Notes under the pieces: generated by a model
The model's input: the letters and a program-made list of their open reading frames with translations, nothing else
Told to the model about the DNA's origin: nothing
Databases searched by the model: none
DNA from: Verrucomicrobiales bacterium
GTDB taxonomy: Bacteria; Verrucomicrobiota; Verrucomicrobiia; Verrucomicrobiales; V1-33
Length of the DNA: 9,668 nt
Assembly: GCA_023253495.1 (NCBI GenBank)
Contig: JALRGF010000224.1
Span: 1 to 9,668 of the forward strand
Direction: 5' to 3'
Position numbers and translations under genes: made by a program
Shown: piece after piece, positions 1-7,913 of the stretch
Layout of the letters: every line of letters begins with the position of its first letter
Numbering within the stretch: the stretch's first letter is position 1

Positions 1-1
1 G

Positions 2-697
2 CGCGTGTTCGTCATGTCGCGCGATCAGTGGGGTCCGGATGTGCCACGGCCGGGAGTCGACGGCCGGCCGTCCGACGCCGAGCTCGCGATGCTGGAGCGG
101 CTCCTGCCCGAGCAGCCGCATCATCTAGCAGTGGTCCTCGCCGGAGCACGCGAATCCTCCGGATGGTGGGGGGCCGGACGGCCGGTCAGCTGGGCGGATG
201 CGATCGAGGTGGCGCGCGTCCTCGCGACCGCCCTGGGCGCGGCGCTGGACGTGACGCAGGGCAGTGACGCACCGTTCCATCCCGGTCGCACGGCCGCGCT
301 CAGCGTCGAGGGAGCAGTCATCGGCCACGCGGGCGAGCTCCATCCCCGGGTCATCGCGGCGTACTCCCTGCCACCGCGTACGTGCGCGGTCGAAGTCGAT
401 CTCGATGCCCTCATCGCCGCTACGGAGCCCGTCGCGCCTGCACCCGAGGTCGTGACGCAGCCGGTGGCGAAGGAGGACATCGCCCTCGTGGTCGCCGAGA
501 CCGTCGCGGTGGCCGATGTCGCCGCTGCCCTCCGCGCGGGTGCGGGGGACCTGTGCGAGGACGTCCGCCTGTTCGATGTGTACGCCGGGCCGCAGGTGCC
601 CGACGGCCACCGCTCGCTGGCGTTCGCCCTGAGGTTCCGAGCTCCCGACCGCACCCTGTCCGCGGAGGAGATCGCGGCTGCTCGGGAGGCCGGGGCC
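2..697 (+). CDS. pheT: Phenylalanyl-tRNA synthetase beta subunit, C-terminal fragment (both ends incomplete)
   Basis: PheT is the beta chain of the cytoplasmic alpha2-beta2 enzyme that charges tRNA-Phe with phenylalanine. The frame is open at the left edge (codon 2-4 precedes the GTG at 5), so the N-terminal majority lies outside the window. Visible are the late catalytic-like region, with motifs such as HPGRTA, VIGHAGELHP and SLPPRTCAVEVDLDAL, and then the ferredoxin-fold anticodon-binding (FDX-ACB) domain from about 467, with VAKEDIALVV, VRLFDVYAGPQVPDGHRS and LAFALRFRAPDRTLS. Family similarity stops around AAARE (about 674-688). The last roughly 25 residues of a normal FDX-ACB domain are absent, and the frame runs on only as antisense of the neighbouring acyltransferase, to 886. 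The sequence style is actinobacterial (Microbacteriaceae-like), unlike everything to its right. The end given is the estimated junction, plus or minus about 10 bases. Identity is secure; the exact end is not. Confidence 0.9.
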
Positions 698-706
698 GCC
701 GGTGCG
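690..706. other. Junction between actinobacterial pheT and the PVC-type acyltransferase
   Basis: On the + strand PheT similarity fades at the codons for AREAG (683-694). On the - strand acyltransferase similarity ends at LLTLRTG (codon 244, 698-700). The two coding signals run in opposite directions and stop within about 10 bases of each other, in a GC-only stretch around 689-703. No insertion sequence, tRNA, inverted repeat or target duplication is seen here. This fits a chimeric join in assembly better than a biological rearrangement, but the sequence alone does not prove it. Confidence 0.75.
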
Positions 707-1429
707 CAGGGTGAGCAGGGCGCCGAGGTTGGTGGTGGAAGCGAGGCGTCCGAAGAGCGGGCACCAGACGCCGCTGTCGCCGGCATGCTGGTCGACGAGC
801 ACGCCGAGCCCGCCGCCGTCGCGCAGGAACTGGACGGTGGTGTGGAAGCCGTCATGGCGGTCGAAGAGACGGAATCCGAAACGTGAGCGGAGGCGGGCGA
901 TGTGGGCGTTGAGGAACGGATTGCTGAGCGGCTGGAAGAGGGTGCCTGGTTTGCCGGTCGGGCAGATGTCCGGCATCTGGGCGAGGACCTCCCAATTGCC
1001 CATGTGGCAGATGGCGTAGATGAAGCCGAGGTTGTCGCGGATGCCTTTGTGCACGTGTTCGATGCCTTCGATGGCGACGATTTTTTCGATTTCGGCGCGC
1101 GGCATGGTGGGGACCTTCAGGCTGGAGAGCAGGTTGGCGCCGAGCCTCCGGAAGTGGGCGCGGGCCAGATGCCGGCGCGCGGTGTCGTCGAGTTCGCGGC
1201 CGTAGGCGATGCGCAGGTTGTCGAGGACCAGTCGGCGGTACGGACTGGCGACCGCCCAGGCGAGGCCACCGCCGATTTCGCCGAGGGTGAAGACGGCGGG
1301 CAGGGGCAGGAGGCGGAGTATGGCCTCGAAGGTGCGGAAAGCGGCGTAGGCCAGCCATTGGCCGACGCGAGGGAGCCTCGTGGCTTTGGCGGTGGGGTGG
1401 GCGGAATCGGAGGCGTGGTTTTCGGGCAT
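698..1429 (-). CDS. LpxL/HtrB-type lipid A (lysophospholipid) acyltransferase, C-terminally truncated at the junction
   Basis: Members of this family transfer an acyl chain from acyl-ACP to a lipid A precursor or similar lipid at the inner face of the cytoplasmic membrane. The ATG at 1429 opens a polar N-terminus, followed by a hydrophobic stretch (residues about 38-62) typical of the membrane anchor. The catalytic HX4E motif is HMGNWE at residues 142-147. A second family block, LVDQHAGDSGVWCPLFGR, lies at about 211-228, and TTNLGALLTLRTG follows at 232-244. The next expected block (substrate pocket and C-terminal domain) is missing. From about residue 245 the frame continues to 125 only as antisense of pheT and encodes nothing recognisable. 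Intact relatives are about 290-310 residues; about 244 remain. The gene is divergent from hisD across 170 bases, and no strong Shine-Dalgarno is visible. The substrate is not settled, so I give no symbol. Confidence 0.85.
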
Positions 1430-1561
1430 GGGGGACGCGCAGTGCCGGGGGGCGGAGTGCGATGCACCGCGGCAGCTCGGGAAGCAAGTACTTCACCCGG
1501 TGGGGCCGGTCAAAAATCCGCTGCGGGGGAGAGCGGGGCGGCGGAGTGGCGGGGCGGCCGG

Positions 1562-1589
1562 TTGCAGGCTGGTCGGAGAGCCGTAGGAT
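1562..1589 (+). promoter_or_regulatory. Candidate sigma70-type promoter of hisD
   Basis: TTGCAG at 1562-1567 and TAGGAT at 1584-1589 are separated by 16 bases. Transcription would start near 1596, only a few bases before the ATG at 1600, which implies a nearly leaderless message. The same hexamer pair, with 17-base spacing, precedes the TPR gene at 2933-2961. That repetition is the main reason to believe it. It is a pattern match only. Confidence 0.4.
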
Positions 1590-1599
1590 GGCCGTCTTT

Positions 1600-2889
1600 A
1601 TGCTGAAGATCATTGATGCGACCACCCGGGCCGGCCGGAGCGTGCTGAAGAAACTCGATCGACGGGCCGAGCCGGAAACCGGCACACGGGAGGCGGTGGC
1701 GGGGGTGCTGGCTGATGTGAGGGCGCGCGGGGATGCGGCGGTGATTGAGTATACGGAGCGGTTTGACCGGGCGCGGCTGACGCCGAAGGGGCTGGCGGTG
1801 GGACGGGCGGAGCTGGCGGCGGCGTGGCGGGGGTTGCCGGCGGGCACGCGGCGGCTCTTGCGCGCCGCGCACCGCAATGTGGCGGCTTTTGCGCGGGCCG
1901 GGCGGCGCGGGTCGTGGTCGCGGCGGAACGAGCAGGGGGCGGTGGTGGGCGAAGTCTACCGGGGGTTTGAGCGGGTCGGGTTGTATGTGCCCGGGGGCAC
2001 GGCGCCGCTGGTGAGCACGGCGATCATGACGGTCACTCTGGCGCGGATTGCCGGGTGCCGCGAGATTGTCGTCACCACACCGTGCGGCCCGGATGGTACG
2101 GTGAATCCGGCGCTGCTGGGCGCGCTGCATCTTGCCGGGGCCACTGAAGTTTACCGGATCGGCGGGATCCAGGCGATCGGGGCGCTGGCCTTCGGTACGC
2201 GGACGATCCGTCCGGTGGCCAAGATTTTCGGACCGGGGAACAAATATGTCATTGAAGCCAAGCGCCAGGTTTTCGGGCTGGTGGCCATCGACCAGCTTCC
2301 CGGTCCCAGCGAGGTGATGGTGCTGGCGGACGACACCGGGAATGCGGCGTGGATTGCCGCTGACCTGGTGGCGCAGGCTGAGCACGGGCATGGCAGCCAG
2401 GCGGTGCTGGTCACGCCGTCGCGCAAACTGGCGGCGGCGGTGCAGGCCGAAGTGGCGCGCCAGTTGACGACCCTTTCGCGTCAGGAATACCTGGCGGCCG
2501 CGCTGCAGACCGGGGGATTCATCGTGGTCACGGAATCGCTCGACCAGGCGGTCGAGGTGGCCAACGCCTATGCTCCCGAGCACCTGAGCCTGGTCGTGAA
2601 AAGAGAAAAATCCTTGATGTCGAGACTGACAACTGCGGGTGCCTTGTTTGTTGGCAATCATTCCCCGGTGGCGGTGGGTGATTATCTGGCCGGTCCGAGC
2701 CACACCCTGCCCACCGGCGGCGCCGGGAAATCGTTTCCGGGACTGACCGTCGATCAGTTCCAGCGCCGCACGAGCGTGGTGCGGCTGGATGCGGCCGCCA
2801 TCCGGAAGTCGGCGCCGCTGGTCAAGGCGTTGTCCGACCTCGAAGGGCTGGATGCGCATGGCCGGAGCGCGCTGATCCGGGTGGAGTGA
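1600..2889 (+). CDS. hisD: Histidinol dehydrogenase
   Basis: HisD is the zinc- and NAD-dependent cytoplasmic enzyme that oxidises L-histidinol in two steps to L-histidine, the last stage of histidine synthesis. From the ATG at 1600 it has 429 residues, close to the E. coli length. Recognisable blocks are VGLYVPGGTAPLVSTAIMT (126-144), YRIGGIQAIGALAFGT (185-200), KIFGPGNKYV (208-217), AQAEHG (259-263 region), NAYAPEHL (322-329) and GDYLAGPSHTLPT (360-372). Zinc ligands are Q259, H262, D361 and H420; the catalytic pair is E327-H328. These positions match the E. coli numbering almost exactly, which supports this start. An in-frame ATG at 1588 has a GGAGAG 8 bases upstream but overlaps the candidate -10, and the frame is open back to 1462. 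No other his genes are in the window, so hisD stands alone here rather than in a his operon. It ends with TGA at 2887. Confidence 0.95.
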   Translation: MLKIIDATTRAGRSVLKKLDRRAEPETGTREAVAGVLADVRARGDAAVIEYTERFDRARLTPKGLAVGRAELAAAWRGLPAGTRRLLRAAHRNVAAFARAGRRGSWSRRNEQGAVVGEVYRGFERVGLYVPGGTAPLVSTAIMTVTLARIAGCREIVVTTPCGPDGTVNPALLGALHLAGATEVYRIGGIQAIGALAFGTRTIRPVAKIFGPGNKYVIEAKRQVFGLVAIDQLPGPSEVMVLADDTGNAAWIAADLVAQAEHGHGSQAVLVTPSRKLAAAVQAEVARQLTTLSRQEYLAAALQTGGFIVVTESLDQAVEVANAYAPEHLSLVVKREKSLMSRLTTAGALFVGNHSPVAVGDYLAGPSHTLPTGGAGKSFPGLTVDQFQRRTSVVRLDAAAIRKSAPLVKALSDLEGLDAHGRSALIRVE

Positions 2890-2900
2890 GCCGGTGTTGA

Positions 2901-2923
2901 CGGGCGGTCGGACGTCCCGCCCG
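2901..2923 (+). terminator. Weak hairpin after hisD, possible terminator without a U-tract
   Basis: CGGGCGG (2901-2907) can pair with CCGCCCG (2917-2923), giving a 7-bp GC stem with a 9-base loop, 12 bases after the hisD stop. The bases after it (CTTCGGG) contain no T run, so it does not satisfy the usual intrinsic-terminator pattern. In DNA this GC-rich such hairpins arise easily by chance. Confidence 0.25.
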
Positions 2924-2932
2924 CTTCGGGAA

Positions 2933-2961
2933 TTGCAATCACCGGCCGTTCCGGATAGGAT
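2933..2961 (+). promoter_or_regulatory. Candidate sigma70-type promoter of the TPR gene
   Basis: TTGCAA (2933-2938), a 17-base spacer and TAGGAT (2956-2961) lie in the 93-base gap between hisD and the TPR gene. The predicted start is near 2968, leaving about 15 bases of leader (including a T5 run at 2969-2973) with no Shine-Dalgarno. The hexamers match those before hisD, and the local drop in GC content supports a promoter. No experiment or consensus for this organism is available to me. Confidence 0.45.
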
Positions 2962-2982
2962 CTGGTCGTTTTTCGATCTGCC

Positions 2983-3888
2983 ATGTCTCCCTCACGCTCC
3001 TTCAGTCTGACGCTTGCGGCCGGTGTGGCTGCTGTCTGTGTGACGGCTGGCACCGCCGCGTCCATGGTCATTTCGTATGACGATTCGGGGTATCGGGTGA
3101 TCACCACGGAGAACCAGCGCCAGGCCCGGCTCGAATACCGGTATGCGGTGGCCGCGGCGCTGACGGAGGCCAGCCGGCTGGGGCACGAGGTCGGCGGGCT
3201 GATAGGCCAGACGAGTGACGTCCGGCGTCCGCAGCCGGTGGCCGCCGCCGCGGGGACGCCGCCGTCCCCGGCTTCTGCGGCTCCCTCTGCGGCTCCGGCG
3301 GCTCCAGTTCCGACGGCACCGCGGACTCCGCGGCCGGCGGTGCAGCGGGACCAGGCGGCGCAGGCGGCCCGGTTGTGCAATCGCGGCTTGTTGCAGATGC
3401 AATCGGGTCGGTTGGACGAGGCGGTGTCGGCTTTTGAGCAGGCGATGAAGGTGAATCCGGGTGATGGTCGGCCGGTGATGTTGCGCGGAGTGGTGGCGGC
3501 GCGGCAGGGGCAGCACGAGGCGGCGCTGGGGTTTTACCGGCGCGCGCTGGAGATTGATCCTGGACTGGTGGAGGCGTATCAGAGTCGGGGACTCAGCCTG
3601 ATGAAACTCGACCGGCTGCCGGAGGCGGTGGCGGATTTCACGAGGGCGGTGACGTTGAACCCGAAGTTTGAAGAGGGATTTGTCCGCCGCGGGCTGGCGT
3701 ACGGGAGGATGGGGGAATATGCCAAGTCGGTGGCCGACAATTCCGCCGCCATCGCCCTCAACCCGAAGAATCCGCTGACCTTCAACAACCGTGCCGCGGC
3801 GTACACGGCGCTGGGGGAAAAAGCCAAGGCGGCCGCGGATCTGGAGGCCTCGCGGAAGCTGGAGATCGAGGCGAAGGCGAAAAAATAA
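2983..3888 (+). CDS. Secreted tetratricopeptide-repeat protein
   Basis: This is a 301-residue protein of unknown specific role. An N-terminal hydrophobic segment (residues about 7-29, after SPSRS) looks like a signal peptide or a single membrane anchor, so the rest is probably periplasmic. Residues 30-80 form a short domain I do not recognise. Residues 84-122 are a Pro/Ala-rich linker. Five TPR units follow, at about 127-158, 162-193, 196-227, 230-261 and 264-295. They show the usual small-residue pattern and the NP or DP turn ending each unit (for example VNPG, IDPG, LNPK, LNPK). TPRs form a helical scaffold for protein-protein contacts; the partner cannot be read from sequence. The gene has its own promoter candidate and converges on the copper/haem lipoprotein gene, with 6 bases between the stop codons. 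The start at 2983 fits the signal peptide; no Shine-Dalgarno is present. Confidence 0.85.
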   Translation: MSPSRSFSLTLAAGVAAVCVTAGTAASMVISYDDSGYRVITTENQRQARLEYRYAVAAALTEASRLGHEVGGLIGQTSDVRRPQPVAAAAGTPPSPASAAPSAAPAAPVPTAPRTPRPAVQRDQAAQAARLCNRGLLQMQSGRLDEAVSAFEQAMKVNPGDGRPVMLRGVVAARQGQHEAALGFYRRALEIDPGLVEAYQSRGLSLMKLDRLPEAVADFTRAVTLNPKFEEGFVRRGLAYGRMGEYAKSVADNSAAIALNPKNPLTFNNRAAAYTALGEKAKAAADLEASRKLEIEAKAKK

Positions 3889-3894
3889 GCCTGA

Positions 3895-5814
3895 TTATTC
3901 GCGCGGGCGCGTGTCCCGGGTGGTGCCGGCCGCCGCGGCGCGCGCCTGATCGAGCATCTGGCGGCGTTTCGGGTTGTCCGGTTCCAGGGCGAGGGCGGCT
4001 TCGAGCGGGGTGAGGGCGTCGGCGGGGCGGCCGAGCCGGAGGTAGGCCAGGCCGAGGTTGGCCTGGGCGGCGGCATTTTCGCCGTGGGCGTCGACGGCCT
4101 GCCGGAAATACCTGACGGCTTGTTCGAGGTCGTTGGCGCGCAGGGCGAGCATACCGAGGGCGTTGAGGGCGGCGACGTGGCGCGGCTGGCGGCGGATGGC
4201 GGCTTCGAATGACGGACGGGCGTCTGCGGGGCGGTCCGCCTGAACGGCGCTCATGCCGAGCAGGTAATGGGCTTCGGCGGACCCGGCGTCGTCCAGTTCA
4301 ATGGCTCTGGTGAGGTGCGGGGCGGCTTCGGCGGCGCGGCCCATGGCGATGAGGGTTTTGGCGCATTCGGTGCGCAGGGCGGCGTCGTCGGGGGTGGCGG
4401 CGACCCGTTCGGTGAGGTCGGCGAGCCGCCGGGTCAGGGCGAGGCGTCCGTAATCGCGATTGAGGGCCTGGTAGTCGTCGCGGGTTGCGGGAAGCACCTG
4501 GATCCAGAGTTCGCCCATTTCGTCGGTGGTATTCGGGCCGAATGTGACGCGCCGGGGCGGGCTGTGCGGGTTGCGCGGGTTGGCGGTGGAATTGTCGTAG
4601 GTGAACCGTTGGCGGAGCACGGTGCCGGCGGGCAGGACCAGCGGGTCGGCGAGGCGATAGTCGCCCTGCCAATTGAAATCCCAGTTGTCGATGCGCAGGA
4701 GCCAGCGGGTGGTGCCATCGGGCAGTTCGGCGAGCCCGTGGAGTTGTTTGCCGAGGTAGTGGGCGTGGGGGATGAGGCCGAGGATGCGGAGCGGGACGGG
4801 CAGGCGGTAGGTGGATTCGACGACATGTTCCGCGGCGCCGGCCGGGATGTCGATGCGGGACGAGGCGAGAACCAGTTTGTAGGGGACGGCGTGGGGCGGT
4901 TCGTCGGTGAAATACAGCCCCACACTGGCCTGAACCGATTCCGGGCGGCCGGTCGTCTGCATGTGCATCTGGATGACGAGCCGGGAGCCGGGGGCGAGGC
5001 GCCAGCTCATGCCCGGGGGCACGAACGATGCGGTTTTGCCGGGCTGCCAGCTGACGAAGTGGCCGCCCGGGCTGCGGGCGCCGGGGCCCGGGTTCATGCC
5101 GCCGTAGCCCGGGCCGGGGTCGGCGTCGTCGAGGGTGGTTGAGTCTCCCTGGTCGTCGACGAGTACGAACGCGTGGTGGACGACGCGCGGGTTACCGGGG
5201 CGGAATTCCACGCCGCGGACGAAGCGGGCGGGTCCCGGGGGGAGCGGGACGACGAAGTTGCGGTAGACGTCGCGACCGTCGGGCGGGAGGCTGAAGGGTT
5301 CGGGCATGGTGGCCACGAGGTCGGGTGGCCCGAGCTGCCAGCCATCGGTGAAGGCGGGCACGGGCGGGGTGCGGGCCGGGTCGCCCTCCGGGGCGCCCTG
5401 ATCGTGCCATCTTTGGAGCAGGGTGATTTCGGCGGGGGAGAGGCGGCGTTCGCCGACGAAGGAGCCGTGGCCTTCGACCGGGAGCCACGGGGGCATCGAG
5501 CGGTCGGCGGTGACTTCGGCGATCTGGCGGGCGCGTTTGGCGGCGTCGGCGTAGGTCAGCAGGGGAAACGGGGCGGCCTCTCCCGGGCGGTGGCAGGGGG
5601 CGCAGTTCTTGAAGAGGATGGGGGCGACTTCGGAGGCGTAGGTGGGATTTTCCGGCAGCAGGGCGGCCACCGGTCCGGTGGCGGCGGTGGCGGCGGTGTT
5701 GGGGGTGACGGTGGCCACCGGGTCGGCGCGCTCGCTGCAGCCGGCGAGCCAGACGGCGGCGGCGATCATGGCGGCGGGCACGGCATGGGCGCCGGGTGGG
5801 CGGGCGGCGATCAT
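3895..5814 (-). CDS. Lipoprotein with c-type haem site, PHM-like copper type II monooxygenase fold and TPRs
   Basis: The protein has 639 residues. A lipobox LAGC ends at C26 after a hydrophobic signal, so it is probably a lipoprotein anchored outside the cytoplasm. The Ala/Thr/Pro-rich linker is followed by a cytochrome c-like segment: CAPCH at 71-75 binds haem, and M107 in MPPWLP is the likely axial ligand. Residues about 180-445 resemble the two-domain copper type II ascorbate-dependent monooxygenase (PHM) fold. Its ligands appear in the known order: HH 213-214 and H284 for the first copper, HAH 350-352 and M433 (TTDEMGELW) for the second. TPRs occupy about 480-620. The ATG at 5814 overlaps the upstream TGA as ATGA and has no Shine-Dalgarno, so translation is probably coupled to that gene. 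A second in-frame ATG at 5769 would shorten the signal. The oxidised substrate is unknown; a haem-fed copper oxygenase or a copper-binding role are both possible. Confidence 0.88.
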   Translation of the reverse strand: MIAARPPGAHAVPAAMIAAAVWLAGCSERADPVATVTPNTAATAATGPVAALLPENPTYASEVAPILFKNCAPCHRPGEAAPFPLLTYADAAKRARQIAEVTADRSMPPWLPVEGHGSFVGERRLSPAEITLLQRWHDQGAPEGDPARTPPVPAFTDGWQLGPPDLVATMPEPFSLPPDGRDVYRNFVVPLPPGPARFVRGVEFRPGNPRVVHHAFVLVDDQGDSTTLDDADPGPGYGGMNPGPGARSPGGHFVSWQPGKTASFVPPGMSWRLAPGSRLVIQMHMQTTGRPESVQASVGLYFTDEPPHAVPYKLVLASSRIDIPAGAAEHVVESTYRLPVPLRILGLIPHAHYLGKQLHGLAELPDGTTRWLLRIDNWDFNWQGDYRLADPLVLPAGTVLRQRFTYDNSTANPRNPHSPPRRVTFGPNTTDEMGELWIQVLPATRDDYQALNRDYGRLALTRRLADLTERVAATPDDAALRTECAKTLIAMGRAAEAAPHLTRAIELDDAGSAEAHYLLGMSAVQADRPADARPSFEAAIRRQPRHVAALNALGMLALRANDLEQAVRYFRQAVDAHGENAAAQANLGLAYLRLGRPADALTPLEAALALEPDNPKRRQMLDQARAAAAGTTRDTRPRE

Positions 5815-7913
5815 GGCGGCGTCGTGCCGGCGAGGGCGGGGTCGCGGTACGGTTGGCCTTGTTCGTAGGCGGCGTGCATGGCGCGGAAACCGGCGAGGTA
5901 AGCGGAGTCGGGTTTGGGTTCCTCGAGGGCGATGGCCTGGCGGACGGTGCGCAGGGCGTCTTCGAAGCGGCCGGTTTCGGCGTAGGCGGCGGAGAGGGTG
6001 CCGAGGGTGAAGACGATTTCCGGATTGCGAATGGATTCGGCGAGGCGGACGGCTTCGGGGCCGTTGCGCAGGGCGGGGTCGGGACCGGTGGCGAGCAGCC
6101 AGGCGAGGTTGTTGACGGCGGGCGGCCAGTCGGGGTGGCTGGCGAGCAGCGACCGCAGTTCGTTGACCGCTTCGGCGGTGCGGCCGGAGGTGCCGAGCAG
6201 CTGCGCGAGTTCGAAGCGGACGACCCGTGATGGCTCGAGGTCGAGGGCTTCGCGGAACAGGCTGATGGCTTCGCGGGTTTCTTCCGGGCCGCCGGCGGCC
6301 ACGAGCGAGCGGCCGAGCTGGGCCAGCAGACTGGCGTCGTCGCGTTTCAGGCGCAGAGCGGTGCGCAGCGAGGCGGCGGCTTCGGTCGGCCGTTTCAGGG
6401 CGGTGAAGGCGCGGGCCATGTCGATGACGGTGGCGCGGTCGCCCGGCACGCGGCGGATGTATTCCCGCCATTCGGCGAGCGCCTCCTCGTAGCGTTTCTG
6501 GTCGTAGAGGAGGGCGCCGAGATAATTCTGCAGGTCGTTTTGTTCCTTGTCGGTGAACTCGCCGGGGTGGGCGGTGTTCCAGGCGAAGAGGCGGCGCAGA
6601 TAGGCCTCGGATTCGGCGACGGATCCGCGATTGAGGAACTTGATGGCCACGGCGCGTGCCTCGGTCGGCTTCGGACGGCCGATCCACGGGCCGGCAAAAG
6701 GCACGGCGCCGGCGAGCACGGTGTCGATCGGCTGCTCGAGCAGCGCGAGGTCGGCGAGCAATTGATCCACGCTGACCGGGCCGCGGTAGATGACGGCGAG
6801 GCAGCCGCGGGCGTCGATGAGGAAGCTGCTGGGGATGGGCAGGGGTGACTGGCGGCCGATGAAGCTGCGCTGCAGGGTTTCGAGGCGTTCGATGAGGGAG
6901 TCGGACGGAAAAGCGGTGCGGAACGGGTAGCTGATCTTCCGCAGCGCCGCGTCGACCTTGGCCCGGCGGTCGGAGGGGTCGGCGGCGTCATCGACGGAAA
7001 CGGAAACGATTTGGAGACCGGCGGCGGTGAGGCGGTCCCGCCCGGCGGTCCACTCGCTCATTTCCTTGACGCACGGGGCGCACCAGGTGGCCCAGAGGTT
7101 GACCAGCAGCGGTTTCTGCGGCTCGGCGGTTACGGGCACGAGCGAGGCCGGCTGGCCGTCCGGGAGGATCACCTCCAGATCCGGCACCGGGGCCGGGCGC
7201 AGCAGGACGATGCGGCCGGCGTCACTCTCAGGCGGGGCCTTGATGGAAGAGGCGGCGAGCGCGGCGGCGGGTGCCGCCGGTGCGGCCACCGGTTCGGCTT
7301 TTCCGCTGCCCTCGACCAGGCGCAGGCGGGAAGAGCCGGGTGGGATGGGGAAGGTTTCGGGGCGGCCGCCGGGCCATTTTACGGTGACGTGGCGCGCCGG
7401 GCCGTCCGTGCCGAGGCCGAAGTGGACCCAGGCCGACGACTGCGAGAGGTGTCCGTGACCGGCGCGGCGGGTTTTGATGCGGCGGGTGGCGCCTTCCGGG
7501 CCGAGGTGGAGTTCGACGCGGGCGCCGATGGCGTCGCGGTTGGCGGTGGTCCCCCGGAGGAGGAAAGCGACGCCCGGGTGACCGTGGGGGGAGTCGTTGC
7601 GGAGGAAGCGGACGGCGGGGCCGGTGCGGTTGGTCACCCAGATGTCAAGGTCGCCATCCCGGTCCCAGTCGACGCTGGCCTGGCCGCGGCCGTCGTCGTC
7701 GAAGTCCAGACCGGTGGCGGACGAGACGTTGGCGAAGCGGGTGTCCTTGCCGCCGAGGTTGAGGAAGACGCAATTCCGTTCGTGCCCGCTGAATCCGCGA
7801 CCTTCACGGATCATGAGGTTGAGGGCGGCCCATGCCTTGTCGTACTCGAGCATCTGGGACGAGGAGGCGGAAGCCGGGGGTGATTGCGACACGACCTGCC
7901 GCCAGAAGAAGCT
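5811..7913 (-). other. Part 2 of the long gene: last FG-GAP repeat, ASPIC/UnbV, TlpA-like thioredoxin and TPRs, after the TGA
   Basis: This segment continues the same frame. An annotator reading TGA as stop would probably start a 693-residue protein at the GTG at 7892, but that has no Shine-Dalgarno or signal peptide and cuts into the conserved block. Numbering from 7892: DWDRDGDLD at 75-83 is the seventh calcium loop; residues about 110-193 are ASPIC/UnbV (AIGARVEL, HLSQSSAWVHFGLG, VTVKWPGGRPE). An Ala-rich linker (199-220) leads to a thioredoxin fold at about 233-387 with WATWCAPC (catalytic C271 and C274) and the cis-proline loop PIPSSFLID (P354), as in TlpA/ResA-type extracytoplasmic thiol oxidoreductases. 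Residues about 415-675 are TPR-like helical repeats. The frame ends at TGA 5813-5811, sharing bases with the next ATG. C41 in HERNC lies 48 residues after the TGA. Confidence 0.85.

Noticed and set aside
125..697. Continuation of the acyltransferase frame (- strand) to 125, and of the pheT frame (+ strand) to 886
   Set aside because: Past the junction each is antisense of the other gene and loses all family similarity.
1485..1513. - strand promoter TTGACC-N17-TACTTG for the acyltransferase
   Set aside because: The -10 part matches the consensus at only two bases; too weak to list.
1430..1599. GGCGG-rich gap between acyltransferase and hisD as a repeat or RNA gene
   Set aside because: It shows only GC-rich low complexity; no tRNA, riboswitch or ordered repeat could be recognised beyond the promoter candidate near hisD.
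5815..6687. Longer start for the copper/haem gene at 6687
   Set aside because: The added residues are Arg/Pro-rich shadow of the upstream TPR region. The ATG at 5814 gives a clean lipoprotein signal and the ATGA overlap.
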